Virus record (IMG/VR): IMGVR_UViG_3300033141_005088
Span: 1 to 49,883 of that record
Direction: 5' to 3' (one strand)
Origin: a virus
DNA length: 49,883 nt
Part shown: positions 1 through 8,127 of the stretch, piece by piece
Layout: every line of letters starts with the position of its first letter
Numbering within the stretch: the stretch's first letter is position 1
Made by a program: the position numbers and the translations under genes
The notes under the pieces: generated by a model
What the model saw: the letters and a program-made list of their open reading frames with translations, nothing else
Database searches by the model: none
What the model was told of the DNA's origin: nothing

Positions 1-69
1 TATTCCTGCTCTTATAAACTCATTAAATAAACTTCTTATATCTTCTTTGGTTACTAAATATTGTTCCAT
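1..69 (-). CDS. 5' part of a small hypothetical protein split by the window ends
   Basis: The start codon is at 69 with a GAGGAGAAATGAA ribosome site; 23 codons run off the left edge at base 1 with the phase complete. The visible product begins MEQYLVTKEDIRSLFNEF. Read on from base 49883 of the minus strand, the frame stays open to a stop at 49725, giving 75 residues. I therefore treat this and the right-edge fragment as one gene on a circular molecule. No family is recognised. The upstream gene's TGA stop lies at 71-73, just before this ATG, so translation is probably coupled. Confidence 0.75.
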   Translation of the reverse strand, partial: MEQYLVTKEDIRSLFNEFIRAGI

Positions 70-70
70 T

Positions 71-226
71 TCATTTCTCCTCACTTTCTTCACTATCCAG
101 CCTATCTAAAAATTTTCGTAATGCTCTTGGTAGCAACTCATATATAGCTACACCCAAAATTTCAATCGCAATTGTAAATAAAGCTAATTGCCACCAGTTC
201 ATTGTTATTACATATATTTCGTTCAT
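71..226 (-). CDS. Small single-span membrane protein, 51 aa
   Basis: The ATG at 226 follows a good AGGAAATAAGT ribosome site and comes two bases after the stop of the upstream 141-residue gene. The product has a short N-terminal stretch with paired Trp, one hydrophobic segment (about residues 12-31, LALFTIAIEILGVAIY) and a charged tail rich in Lys, Arg and Glu. This suggests an inner-membrane protein with a cytosolic tail. Its role is unknown. It sits in the leftward early operon rather than the lysis cassette, so a holin role is less likely. Confidence 0.7.
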   Translation of the reverse strand: MNEIYVITMNWWQLALFTIAIEILGVAIYELLPRALRKFLDRLDSEESEEK

Positions 227-228
227 AC

Positions 229-654
229 TTATTTCCTAAAGTATTGGTTAAAATATTTAATGAAATAATCTTTCTTTTTCTTTATCTCGGTGAGTTCTAG
301 CTCTTTCTCGCTGATTTTCTTATCAAATTGAGAAATCACATCCTCTTTTTTAAGTATTACCTCTTCTGGCTGTGCATGAGTGATTTCAATATCTTTACTC
401 TGTTCATTAAGGTAAGCAAATTTTAAATCAGGGTCATAACCTTCTGTGAGGTAAGCGATTATAATTGTCGGTAATTTCTCAAATGCATCAAAACCAACAA
501 TCACTCCAGGATAACTCTCATAATTATCATTATATTTTCTAATCAGCACTTTTACATTATCGCCCACCTTATAGCTTTCTAGTGTTTTTGCTTCTCTTAA
601 ATCAACCTCCATTTTAACACCTGCTATTTCAACTATTCTTTTTGACTCGCCCAC
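229..654 (-). CDS. Hypothetical early protein, 141 aa, C-terminal coiled coil
   Basis: First gene after the promoter at 690-717; a strong AAAGGAGGTTAAAG site precedes the ATG. Residues 1-95 look like a compact beta-rich domain with a KVGDNVKVLIRKYNDNYESY-type segment typical of SH3-like barrels. Residues 105-130 form a Lys/Glu heptad-like helix. The stop is two bases before the next small membrane-protein gene, so the two are probably co-translated. I do not recognise a family; a nucleic-acid or protein adaptor role would fit the fold impression but is only inference. Confidence 0.75.
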   Translation of the reverse strand: MGESKRIVEIAGVKMEVDLREAKTLESYKVGDNVKVLIRKYNDNYESYPGVIVGFDAFEKLPTIIIAYLTEGYDPDLKFAYLNEQSKDIEITHAQPEEVILKKEDVISQFDKKISEKELELTEIKKKKDYFIKYFNQYFRK

Positions 655-689
655 TTTAACCTCCTTTTAGTTTTCTATTATATTTTATA

Positions 690-717
690 ATTATAATAAA
701 GATAAATCAAAAATCAA
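690..717 (-). promoter_or_regulatory. Sigma-A-type promoter for the leftward early genes
   Basis: On the minus strand, TTGATT (712-717), 16 bases, then TATAAT (690-695), directly upstream of the gene starting at 654. The -35 is embedded in GGGTTGATTTTTGAT, the same string used by the rightward promoter at 3297-3325. It lies in the gap after the primase-helicase stop and can re-initiate early transcription. Confidence 0.6.
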
Positions 718-720
718 CCC

Positions 721-2739
721 CTATTGCAAAAATTTATATTCATACGGATTATTTTTGGTACCTTCTCCTCTTCTTAGAATTCTTTGTTTCTCGTAAAGCG
801 TGGAAATTGAAGTCCGGGTTGAGTAAGCGCTCAAATTAAGTATTTCCTGAACCTCTTCTATAACAAACCACCTCTCGGGTTCTCTCTGGAACAGTGATAA
901 GACATCGGTCGCTATGGCTTCTTGTCTGGTGAGTCTCCTTCTACCCTCAGTGGTAACAATTACATCAGTTAGTCGGTGTTTACCGGTTTTCCTATCAAAC
1001 ATAAACTCATAATTTTGGCTCTCATCCTCAATAAAGTCTCTCCCTTCTATATCCAGCTTTATATTTCCAGATTCTAGTTTTCTTACTTCTAATTTCATAT
1101 CAACACTTCCCCACAATGCTCCACTTCCTCTAGCACCTTTACCTCCTTTAGGAGTGTGATGGATAATAAAGATTGTGGTTTTAGGAAGTGCTCTCAGCAG
1201 TAGATTTACACTACGCATTACTACTGCTACTCCTTGAGCTGAGTTTTCATCTTGAAGATGAAGAGAATGATAAGGGTCTAAAATTATTATATCAGGTCTT
1301 ACTCTCAAACAATCCTGCCTTAGCTGGCTAAATGATTTTTCGTTATCAAGCAGGGTACTTTGCCGATAAACTACCCTAAAAGAATTCTCTGGAATAGGCC
1401 TGTTTCCTATAAGCTTTTTGAGTCTCTGGGCCAGTCTAACCAAGGACCCTTCTTCTTCAACAAGAAGGGCTTTTAGATTTTCTTGGGTAGGAGTCCAAGT
1501 CTCAACTCCGAGAAACGGCTCTTTATATATAATAGAGACCAACAACTGGAGTGAAATCCAAGTTTTAAAAGTCTTAGGTTCTCCAACCAACAACACTTTA
1601 GTTCCTCTTTCAATCAACTCGGGAATAATCCAGGAAACGTCTTTTTCGGCTTCTTTGAGAACTCTGCTCGGTGGTATGAGCCTGGGAATAGGTTCGATAT
1701 CCTCTGTTGACAGTCCCAGGAGCTCGACTAATACTTTTTCGTTTTTCTTATCCAGCATTACAAAGTCTGCTACATCTTTTCCGTGACTCAAAGGACCAAA
1801 CGGTGGGTAGACTATCTCGCATTTGGTAGCTAGTTCAGTATCTGCGGTTTGAATGTTGTAAACAAGCCTTCTGGAGGCTTTATCAGTTTGTGCAATAACT
1901 ATTATACGGGTAAATAGTGAGAGGTGTCTTGCCCATTCAAGTTTGAAGTAATTTCCAGGAATCCCAAGAACTGGTATTTCTCCATAACCGTATTTTTTGA
2001 GTATTTGTTTTGTAACTAGAGTATCTGTTTCTCCTTCGCAGAGTACAACCGTTTGAGATTTTGTTTCCAGGATTGAATCAAGTTGATATAAGGTTGCATA
2101 GCTGTTTTTGACTCCTGATTTTGCTCCACTAAATGAGCGAGCACGAATTCCGACAACTGTTTTGTTTTGAGTATATGGAAAAAGGAGACATTCCTGTCCT
2201 CCATTGTTATCCTCCGAGGATAGATAACCAACTCCTGCTTCTTTCAGGGTTTCAAACAGGAGGCCTCTAGAGGACATATACTCTCTAACAATATCTAAAT
2301 CAGGTGATAGTGCTTGTTGAGCTTTAGCTACTACTTGGTTCCAATGAGCAAGAGGACTGTATGCTTTTGTAAACGGGTCAATATGGGTTTTCTCAGGTTG
2401 TTCACCAATTTCAGAGACCCGAAAACTTTCAACAATTTGGTTGGCTTCAGACCTAGGGAGGTCTTGAGTTAGCATAAGGAACTCAGCTGCTGAAAGTGTT
2501 TCGCTGTTAGTGGCTAGTTTTGCCATATAGGCTTCTTGGCAATTGGTATTCCAACACTTAAACTGGCCGGTAAACAGGCAAACTCCTCCTTTTTTGCCAG
2601 TATCTTTTTTAGGATGCGTAGGAAGAGGGCAGTTGAAGTTTACCCATCCTTTTTCATTCGGTTCTCCAAGCTCTATATGGTAGTGGGTGTAGAAACGATA
2701 CCATAAAGGCTTTGTATCTCGGAATTCTACTGTTACCAT
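721..2739 (-). CDS. TOPRIM primase fused to RecA-like (AAA_25/RepA) helicase
   Basis: A 672-residue replication protein. A CHC2-like zinc finger is at residues 37-67 (C37, H42, C62, C67). A TOPRIM domain at about 230-300 carries CEGETD with E235 and a later TDK acid. A RecA-fold helicase spans about 360-600 with Walker A GEPKTFKT (386-393), Walker B IIILD (about 484-488) and an IIHHTPKGG sensor-like segment. A winged-helix-like tail follows. Such fusions prime and unwind at phage origins, and this one ends its operon next to the repeat-rich candidate origin. Its start overlaps the stop of the upstream RHH gene, so translation is coupled. Family assignment is firm; hexamer polarity cannot be read. 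Confidence 0.92.
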   Translation of the reverse strand: MVTVEFRDTKPLWYRFYTHYHIELGEPNEKGWVNFNCPLPTHPKKDTGKKGGVCLFTGQFKCWNTNCQEAYMAKLATNSETLSAAEFLMLTQDLPRSEANQIVESFRVSEIGEQPEKTHIDPFTKAYSPLAHWNQVVAKAQQALSPDLDIVREYMSSRGLLFETLKEAGVGYLSSEDNNGGQECLLFPYTQNKTVVGIRARSFSGAKSGVKNSYATLYQLDSILETKSQTVVLCEGETDTLVTKQILKKYGYGEIPVLGIPGNYFKLEWARHLSLFTRIIVIAQTDKASRRLVYNIQTADTELATKCEIVYPPFGPLSHGKDVADFVMLDKKNEKVLVELLGLSTEDIEPIPRLIPPSRVLKEAEKDVSWIIPELIERGTKVLLVGEPKTFKTWISLQLLVSIIYKEPFLGVETWTPTQENLKALLVEEEGSLVRLAQRLKKLIGNRPIPENSFRVVYRQSTLLDNEKSFSQLRQDCLRVRPDIIILDPYHSLHLQDENSAQGVAVVMRSVNLLLRALPKTTIFIIHHTPKGGKGARGSGALWGSVDMKLEVRKLESGNIKLDIEGRDFIEDESQNYEFMFDRKTGKHRLTDVIVTTEGRRRLTRQEAIATDVLSLFQREPERWFVIEEVQEILNLSAYSTRTSISTLYEKQRILRRGEGTKNNPYEYKFLQ

Positions 2740-2877
2740 TTATTTGCTTTCTTCTTTTGATAACCAGAGTTCGATAGCCTCTTTGATTGCTTGTGAAATA
2801 GTTGTTCCTCGTAGCGCTACAGAGGCTTTAAACTCACGGTATAGATTTTCTTCTATAGGAACATTTAATTGTCTCAT
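2740..2877 (-). CDS. Ribbon-helix-helix DNA-binding protein, 45 aa
   Basis: Starts with MRQLNVPIEENLYREFKASV, a beta strand followed by a helix, then RGTTISQAIKEAIELWL, the usual second helix of the CopG/Arc/MetJ fold. The length is right for a minimal RHH dimer. The gene is first in the leftward operon, only a few bases from the -10 at 2884-2889, so the leader is nearly absent and no strong ribosome site is seen. Inference: it may autoregulate and/or bind the flanking inverted repeats to control replication, like plasmid CopG proteins. Confidence 0.85.
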   Translation of the reverse strand: MRQLNVPIEENLYREFKASVALRGTTISQAIKEAIELWLSKEESK

Positions 2878-2883
2878 GCTTTA

Positions 2884-2912
2884 ATTTTATAGATTTTTTA
2901 AACTAATGTCAA
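2884..2912 (-). promoter_or_regulatory. Leftward promoter from the origin region
   Basis: Minus strand TTGACA (2907-2912), 17-base spacer, TAAAAT (2884-2889): a near-consensus sigma-A promoter. The expected transcript starts at or just before the RHH ATG at 2877, giving a leaderless or very short-leader message. It drives the RHH and primase-helicase genes away from the repeats. Confidence 0.7.
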
Positions 2913-2936
2913 GGGGTAAAAATCATTTTGCGTTTG

Positions 2937-2989
2937 AATTCGTTTGATATAGAGGGTATATTATATATACCCTCTATATCAAACGAATT
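2937..2989. repeat. Perfect palindrome, 24-bp arms, in the putative origin
   Basis: Arms 2937-2960 and 2966-2989 are exact reverse complements around the 5-base centre TTATA. Each arm ends in the AATTCGTTTGA iteron and the centre is very AT-rich (GGGTATATTATATATACCC). This can extrude as a cruciform or serve as a two-fold protein site. It lies just upstream of the leftward promoter, next to the replication genes. Confidence 0.9.
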
Positions 2990-3058
2990 TTTCGAACGAG
3001 TTTGAAATTCGTTTGAAATCAAAAGAAACTAACACCTATGATATGCTAAGGTTTTTCC

Positions 3059-3136
3059 ATTCGTTTGAAATTCGTTTGAAGCTCAAAATCAAATTTTTTT
3101 CCCTTCAAACGAATTTCAAACGAATTTCAAACGAAT
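3059..3136. repeat. 11-bp iterons (ATTCGTTTGAA) in direct and inverted arrays
   Basis: Two forward copies abut at 3059-3069 and 3070-3080; three reverse copies (TTCAAACGAAT) follow at 3104-3114, 3115-3125 and 3126-3136 with an exact 11-bp period. Further copies or near copies occur near 2930, 2938, 2979 and 3007. One helical turn per copy suggests cooperative binding of an initiator on one DNA face. The gap between the arrays (3081-3103) is AT-rich. Confidence 0.85.
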
Positions 3137-3140
3137 TTTC

Positions 3141-3180
3141 AGTTATTATCAGTTATTATCAGTTATTATCAGTTATTATC
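3141..3180. repeat. Four exact 10-bp tandem repeats (AGTTATTATC)
   Basis: Positions 3141-3150, 3151-3160, 3161-3170 and 3171-3180 are identical and are flanked by partial units. AT-rich 10-bp direct repeats resemble DNA-unwinding elements beside iterons in replicons. There is no spacer variation, so this is not a CRISPR array. Confidence 0.85.
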
Positions 3181-3187
3181 AGCTCTA

Positions 3188-3235
3188 AAGTATTAAAACA
3201 TGTATTCTTTCGAAAGAATAGTTGTATTAATACTT
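3188..3235. repeat. Nested symmetric dyad in the origin region
   Basis: A perfect 16-bp palindrome ATTCTTTCGAAAGAAT (3204-3219) sits exactly centred inside a second inverted repeat, AAGTATTAA (3188-3196) and TTAATACTT (3227-3235); the gap is 7 bases on each side. The whole structure shares one dyad axis. It could be an operator for a tetramer or two dimers controlling rightward transcription or replication start. A TATAAT lies just downstream at 3247-3252 without a good -35. Confidence 0.8.
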
Positions 3236-3296
3236 GTGTTAATGTTTATAATAGCTGGTTATTTGCTGACGTTTTTCAAAAATTTCAAAAAAAGGG

Positions 3297-3325
3297 TTGA
3301 TTTTTGATGGATATTAGGGTATTAT
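3297..3325 (+). promoter_or_regulatory. Rightward promoter for the packaging/structural genes
   Basis: TTGATT (3297-3302), 17 bases, TATTAT (3320-3325), followed by the first gene of the late block at 3344. The sequence GGGTTGATTTTTGAT matches that of the leftward promoter near 0.7 kb, so both may be read by the same holoenzyme and regulator. Confidence 0.6.
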
Positions 3326-3343
3326 TATGAACGGAGGAGAAGT

Positions 3344-3685
3344 ATGGCCTCAAAATGGGATTTATGTAGATTATTTCGCAGGCAGTACTGGCTCTACTTC
3401 CGCCTTTTTCCAGGTTCAAACCGTGATTTCTCCACTCAATTTTTCAGCCCCTCATTCGAGTACTCTAAAGTTGAAGAGTATGGAATTAGGAGGGCTGAAG
3501 AACTTTGGTTTATCAACAGGGTACTCAGATATCCTTGGACCAAGGACCAAGTAGAATCGTTGGAGTATATTATCCAGGGTAGAGATAGATGGGTAAGAAG
3601 AGATGTGATTAAGATACTGAGGAGGTTATATGCCAGGAGGGAGACCAAGCAAGTTGACCCCAGAGGTACAGGAAAAGTTAGTTAA
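3344..3685 (+). CDS. Hypothetical protein before terminase, 113 aa
   Basis: A strong GGAGGAGAAGT site precedes the ATG at 3344, which decides this frame over the overlapping one that starts at 3327. The product is very rich in Arg, Tyr, Phe and Trp (RLFRRQYWLYFRLF near the start), with a helical, basic C-terminal half. The gene overlaps the terminase small subunit by 56 bases in another frame. No family is recognised. A DNA-binding helper for packaging would suit its charge and place, but that is inference. Confidence 0.6.
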   Translation: MASKWDLCRLFRRQYWLYFRLFPGSNRDFSTQFFSPSFEYSKVEEYGIRRAEELWFINRVLRYPWTKDQVESLEYIIQGRDRWVRRDVIKILRRLYARRETKQVDPRGTGKVS

Positions 3686-4100
3686 ATATATAAGAGATGG
3701 AAATTTTTATTATACAGCATGCGCGTGCGTAGGTGTAAGTTATCCACGCTTCCGGGCTTGGATGTTAAAAGGGATGGAGGCTAAGTCCGGGAAATACCGA
3801 GAGTTGTATAATGCGGTTTTAAAAGCTGAAGCTGAATGCGAGGATAGACTGGTTAAGCAGTGGCTTAAACAAGGGCCTCGAGATTGGCACGCGATTAAAG
3901 ACTTTTTGGAAAAGAGAAGTTATGTTAGATGGGGTAAGAGAGAAAAGCTTACACTTGAAACTGAAGAGCCTTTGAAGGTTGAAATCTCAGAGAAGCGCAG
4001 TGCTCTAAAAGAACTCCTGTCAGCAATAGCAGAGAGGGTAAAGGATGACAGAGAGCCTGATAACAAAGATAGCTCGGATGAATCCAAAAGAGAGGGATAA
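3630..4100 (+). CDS. Terminase small subunit
   Basis: 156 residues; the ATG at 3630 follows GGAGGTTAT. The N-terminus, MPGGRPSKLTPEVQEKLVKY then ACACVGVSYPRFRAWM, is the helix-turn-helix typical of phage small terminases that recognise the packaging site. The middle (LYNAVLKAEAECEDRLVKQW) fits the oligomerisation helices. The charged tail (about residues 120-156) overlaps the large-subunit start by 56 bases, and likely contacts that subunit. The gene order small then large terminase supports the call. Confidence 0.88.
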   Translation: MPGGRPSKLTPEVQEKLVKYIRDGNFYYTACACVGVSYPRFRAWMLKGMEAKSGKYRELYNAVLKAEAECEDRLVKQWLKQGPRDWHAIKDFLEKRSYVRWGKREKLTLETEEPLKVEISEKRSALKELLSAIAERVKDDREPDNKDSSDESKREG

Positions 4101-5343
4101 GTATATTGATAGGTTGAGCGGTGAAGAAATAGATAAGCTGATGTACACTTGGAGATTCTGGGCACGTCCAGAACAACTCCCACCACCAGAACCTTGGTCA
4201 GTTTGGCTTGTTATGGCAGGGCGAGGTTGGGGAAAGACAAGAGTAGGAGCTGAATGGATAAGAGCTCAAGCAGAATCAGGACGTTCAGGAGATAGACTAG
4301 GGTTAATTGGGCCTACAGCGGCAGATGTTAGAGATGTTATGGTTGAAGGAGAATCAGGGATTATGTCCATTTCTCCACCAAATTTCAGGCCTGTTTATGA
4401 GCCTTCAAAACGCCGTTTGATTTGGCCTAATGGAGTTATGGCGATTACTTATTCAGCAGAAGAACCCGAAAGGCTTAGAGGTCCACAGCACCATAAGATA
4501 TGGGCGGATGAGTTTGCTTCCTGGAAGTATCCTGAGGCTTGGGACATGGCCTTACTTGGTTTAAGGCTTGGTTCGAATCCTCAGGCGGTTGTTACAGCAA
4601 CTCCGAAACCTGTTAGGATTCTCAGAGAGCTCCTAAAGTCAAAATCTACAGTTGTTACAGGTGGTTCGACTTATGATAACAAGGCGAATCTCCCTCCTCT
4701 GTTCTTTGAGAAGATAATCTCAAAGTATGAAGGTACAAGACTTGGTAAACAGGAGCTATATGCTGAACTACTTGAAGATTTACCCGGAGCTTTGTGGACA
4801 AGAAAGATGATAGAAGATGCTAGAGTCAAGAGTCATCCAGATTTAGTTCGAGTTGTGGTCGCTATTGACCCGGCTGTAACCAGTAAGGATGATTCCGATG
4901 AAACTGGAATTACTGTTACAGGTTTAGGGACAGACGGGTATGGGTATGTACTTGATGATTTGTCTTTGAGAGCGTCTCCGGATGTTTGGTGTGGAAGAGC
5001 AGTTAAAGCTTTTTATAAGTGGAAGGCAGATAGAATTATTGGTGAGGTGAATAACGGAGGAGATTTGATTGAGACTGTGTTAAGAACTGTTGACCCTAAT
5101 GTTTCTTATAAGGCTGTAAGAGCAAGCAGGGGTAAAAGAGTTAGAGCAGAGCCAGTTTCAGCTCTCTATGAACAAGGCAAAGTAAAGCATGTTGGTGAGT
5201 TCCCTGATTTAGAAGACCAAATGTGCTCGTTTCTCCCGGAATCAACGGAGAGCCCTGATAGAGTAGATAGTTTAGTTTGGGGGTTAACAGAGTTGATGCT
5301 TGGTGAGAGGCATGAAATTCATATAGGAAGGGTATTTGATTGA
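4045..5343 (+). CDS. Terminase large subunit (packaging ATPase/nuclease)
   Basis: 432 residues. ATPase half: Walker A GRGWGKT at 59-65, Walker B with KIWADE at about 151-156, and a coupling segment VVTATPKP near 183. Nuclease half (RNase H fold): AIDPA with D275, GEVNNGG with E334, and a last acid in DSLVWGL near 413. Motor and nuclease together translocate DNA into the prohead and cut concatemers. The size and the unbroken motifs argue for an active enzyme. The stop overlaps the portal start. Confidence 0.95.
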   Translation: MTESLITKIARMNPKERDKYIDRLSGEEIDKLMYTWRFWARPEQLPPPEPWSVWLVMAGRGWGKTRVGAEWIRAQAESGRSGDRLGLIGPTAADVRDVMVEGESGIMSISPPNFRPVYEPSKRRLIWPNGVMAITYSAEEPERLRGPQHHKIWADEFASWKYPEAWDMALLGLRLGSNPQAVVTATPKPVRILRELLKSKSTVVTGGSTYDNKANLPPLFFEKIISKYEGTRLGKQELYAELLEDLPGALWTRKMIEDARVKSHPDLVRVVVAIDPAVTSKDDSDETGITVTGLGTDGYGYVLDDLSLRASPDVWCGRAVKAFYKWKADRIIGEVNNGGDLIETVLRTVDPNVSYKAVRASRGKRVRAEPVSALYEQGKVKHVGEFPDLEDQMCSFLPESTESPDRVDSLVWGLTELMLGERHEIHIGRVFD

Positions 5344-7892
5344 TGAATTTTTTAGATAGAGTTAAATTTTTATTTAGATTTAACACAAAAAGTTACAAGC
5401 TTTCAGAACTACTACCATCATGGTATTCGGGAAGGCCTGTATGGACGGACTGGAGTACAAAGAGAGCAATAAAGTACGGCTTTAAGTCCTCCACATGGGT
5501 TTATGCATGTATATATAAGATTATGAAAGCAGTAGCGAGTGTTCCTTGGAAAGTAAGAGATGCAAACACAAAAGAAGATATAGAAAACAGTCCACTGGAG
5601 GAACTTTTAAGAAAACCAAATCCTTGGATGAGTGGGCAGAATTTATTTGAAAGGCTGGTTACTCATCTCTATCTTGGAGGCAATGGTATCTGGGGGAAGG
5701 TAAGAGTAAATAGAATAGTTGTTGAACTCTGGCCGTATCATCCTGATTCAATAAGACCGGTACCTTCAAGAACTGAGTTTATATTAAAGTATACGTATAA
5801 AGATGGAAACATTGTAAGGGATATAGATTCAGCAGATATAATTCATTTTATGTTTTGTGACCCTGATAATCCTTATTGGGGGCTTGCGCCTCTCCAGGCA
5901 GGAGCAAAAACTGTAGATACAGATGTTGAGGCAGTAAATTGGAATAAGATAGCGCTTCAAAATAGAGCTATAACAGACGGGGTATTTTCTTTTAAAGATT
6001 TTCTTACAAATGCCCAGTGGCAAGCAGCAAGAGAAAAACTGAGGGAGCAGCACCAAGGTTCTACTAATGCAAGAAATCCATGGGTGCTTGATGGTGGAGC
6101 AACTTGGCAACAGATGAGTCTATCGCCTGCAGAGATGGATTTTATAAATTCAAGGAAAATGACTGCTACTGAAATCTGTGCAATTTTTCAAGTACCTCCA
6201 CCACTTGTAGGGTTAACCGAGAAAACTCCCTACGCCAATATGAAAGAGGCAAGGGCAATATTTTGGCTTGATACAATAATACCACTACTTGAGGACCTTC
6301 AAAGTGGAATAAATTTGGTACTTACTCCTGAGTTTGGGCAGGGTATTGAGGTTTATCCTGACCTATCAGGGGTTGAAGCGTTAAAGAAGTATTTTGCTGA
6401 ACAAGTAGAAACTGCTGAAAAACTGTGGAATATGGGAGTTCCATTTAATGAAATAAATAGAAGGTTAGAGCTTGGATTTGATGAAATACCAGGCGGAGAT
6501 ACAGCTTATGTTGCAGGAAATAAACTACCTGTTGGAACCATAGAAGAAGGAAAAGAGATAGCTTACTTTAGGATAAAAAAAAATCCTAAAACGTTAAACC
6601 TGCAAACTGAGGAGCAAAAAGCTGCTTACTGGAAAGCATTTGATAGGAGAAGGATTGGTTGGTTTGGTCAAGCTTCGAGAATGTTTAGGAACAATTTTAA
6701 CGAAGAAGCAGAGTTATTAAGTGAAGCTTATAAAAAAGGGAAAGATATAAATGAGGTTTTAGATAGCCGTCTCAATCGGTGGATAGACACATTGAAAAGG
6801 TTGTACTTGCTTGTGATAGAGGATTTTGGCACAGAAACTTACGAAGAGCTTTTGAAGGGCCATTCAGATTATAGAAGAAAGGATTTTAACCCGTTTGGTT
6901 CATTTATATTAGCCTGGGCGGAAGAGACTGCAGCTAAAAGAGCAACTTTGCTTTTAGGGACGTCCAAGAAGTTTGCAAATAAAATAATAACCCAAGGAGT
7001 AGAAGAAAACTTGACTACCGACAAGATATCAAGAAATTTAAGAGAATTCTATAGTGAAGATGCAAACTATCGTGCTATGAGGATGGCTCGTACTGAGGTT
7101 GTAGCTGCTTCAAATTATGGCTCTTATATGGGGGCAAAGGATACCGCAGTACAAAATTTAAAGAAGACCTGGATATCTGCAAGGGATAGTAGAGTAAGAG
7201 ATAGTCATTCTAATATAGATGGTCAAACTGTGGATATTGATGGTAAATTTAATGTAAACGGGTATATGATGGGATACCCGGGAGACCCTGCAGGGCCAGC
7301 AGAAGAGGTTATACATTGTAGATGTACTTTGGCTTATAAGACTGTTGTAACCAGAACAACAAAACCTTCTTATGCAGAAGAATATAGTGAGGATTTCAAG
7401 AAATCAGCTGCTGAAGTAGAAAATGAAATTAAGACTAGAAGGACAGAAAAGGCATTTGTTTTAGATAAGGATGGTAAGATTTTACTTGAGAAGGAAGGGG
7501 CAAAAGAGAATGTAACCTTTACTTCATATGAACTTGAGCGGCTTGAAGGCAATACTCTTATTCATAATCACCCTAATGGATTTAGTTTTTCGTTAGATGA
7601 TGTAACAATGTTTCTTTCGTACAAAGAAAGGGAGATGAGAGCTATAGGGAAATTGCGTGGCAAAGACGTATATAGATATATCTTAAAAACAAGGAAGCCA
7701 GGAGTTTACCCTAATGAAGCTCAAGTAAGAGCTGATTACTTAGCTGAATATAGAAGAGCTAGAGAGAATTATGCGAAAAGAATAAGTAAAGTTGGTGTAA
7801 ACCGGGCAGGCTTTGAGGCTTACAATGAAATGATGGAAAACCTTGTAAAAAAACACAAGGAACTTATTTATATATGTGAGAAGGTGGAATGA
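5340..7892 (+). CDS. Portal protein fused to MuF-like and JAB-like domains
   Basis: 850 residues, about twice a normal HK97-type portal. Residues 1 to about 400 match the portal family ([20 protein letters not shown]; later [17 protein letters not shown]). About 545-670 is a MuF minor-head domain with the hallmark [17 protein letters not shown] and ending in [12 protein letters not shown]. About 690-850 carries [14 protein letters not shown] (HNHP near 741), reminiscent of JAB/MPN metallopeptidases and RadC. The portal forms the DNA-entry ring, and MuF domains are carried inside the head. The frame is continuous, so this is a true fusion. Confidence 0.88.
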   Translation: MMNFLDRVKFLFRFNTKSYKLSELLPSWYSGRPVWTDWSTKRAIKYGFKSSTWVYACIYKIMKAVASVPWKVRDANTKEDIENSPLEELLRKPNPWMSGQNLFERLVTHLYLGGNGIWGKVRVNRIVVELWPYHPDSIRPVPSRTEFILKYTYKDGNIVRDIDSADIIHFMFCDPDNPYWGLAPLQAGAKTVDTDVEAVNWNKIALQNRAITDGVFSFKDFLTNAQWQAAREKLREQHQGSTNARNPWVLDGGATWQQMSLSPAEMDFINSRKMTATEICAIFQVPPPLVGLTEKTPYANMKEARAIFWLDTIIPLLEDLQSGINLVLTPEFGQGIEVYPDLSGVEALKKYFAEQVETAEKLWNMGVPFNEINRRLELGFDEIPGGDTAYVAGNKLPVGTIEEGKEIAYFRIKKNPKTLNLQTEEQKAAYWKAFDRRRIGWFGQASRMFRNNFNEEAELLSEAYKKGKDINEVLDSRLNRWIDTLKRLYLLVIEDFGTETYEELLKGHSDYRRKDFNPFGSFILAWAEETAAKRATLLLGTSKKFANKIITQGVEENLTTDKISRNLREFYSEDANYRAMRMARTEVVAASNYGSYMGAKDTAVQNLKKTWISARDSRVRDSHSNIDGQTVDIDGKFNVNGYMMGYPGDPAGPAEEVIHCRCTLAYKTVVTRTTKPSYAEEYSEDFKKSAAEVENEIKTRRTEKAFVLDKDGKILLEKEGAKENVTFTSYELERLEGNTLIHNHPNGFSFSLDDVTMFLSYKEREMRAIGKLRGKDVYRYILKTRKPGVYPNEAQVRADYLAEYRRARENYAKRISKVGVNRAGFEAYNEMMENLVKKHKELIYICEKVE

Positions 7893-8125
7893 AAATGATA
7901 GTAGTATTAGATGATAGGATGTCATATCTGGGACCGTTTTCAAGCGTTTGTTCTAGGTGTAAGCACTATAAACCCGATGATTTTGATTTAGAGAAGGGAA
8001 TAATAGGAACCTGTGAGGCGTTCCCAGATGGAATCCCGGATGATATATGGCTTGGTGAGGTAACTCATAGAAAGCCATACCCAGGTGATAATGGTATAAG
8101 ATTTGAGGAAATAGAAGGAGGGTAG
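7889..8125 (+). CDS. Small CxxC head-region protein, 78 aa
   Basis: Overlaps the portal stop (ATGA). It has CSRCKHY near residues 22-28, a later Cys in [17 protein letters not shown], and ends [16 protein letters not shown] recognise this pattern as a short conserved protein often found near phage portal and protease genes; its function is not known. Three Cys plus a His could hold a metal. Same operon, with the protease gene starting after three bases. Confidence 0.75.
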   Translation: MKMIVVLDDRMSYLGPFSSVCSRCKHYKPDDFDLEKGIIGTCEAFPDGIPDDIWLGEVTHRKPYPGDNGIRFEEIEGG

Positions 8126-8127
8126 CC

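Noticed and set aside
3104-3180. CRISPR-like array
   Set aside because: The tandem repeats are 10-11 bases without spacers and there are no cas genes, so they are iterons.
3013-3300. 95-codon plus-strand frame through the repeat region
   Set aside because: It is made of the iterons and tandem repeats read in one frame, has no ribosome site and an odd composition. The repeats explain the sequence better.
3327-3554. 75-codon frame starting at 3327
   Set aside because: The strong ribosome site lies downstream of this ATG and fits the ATG at 3344 instead.
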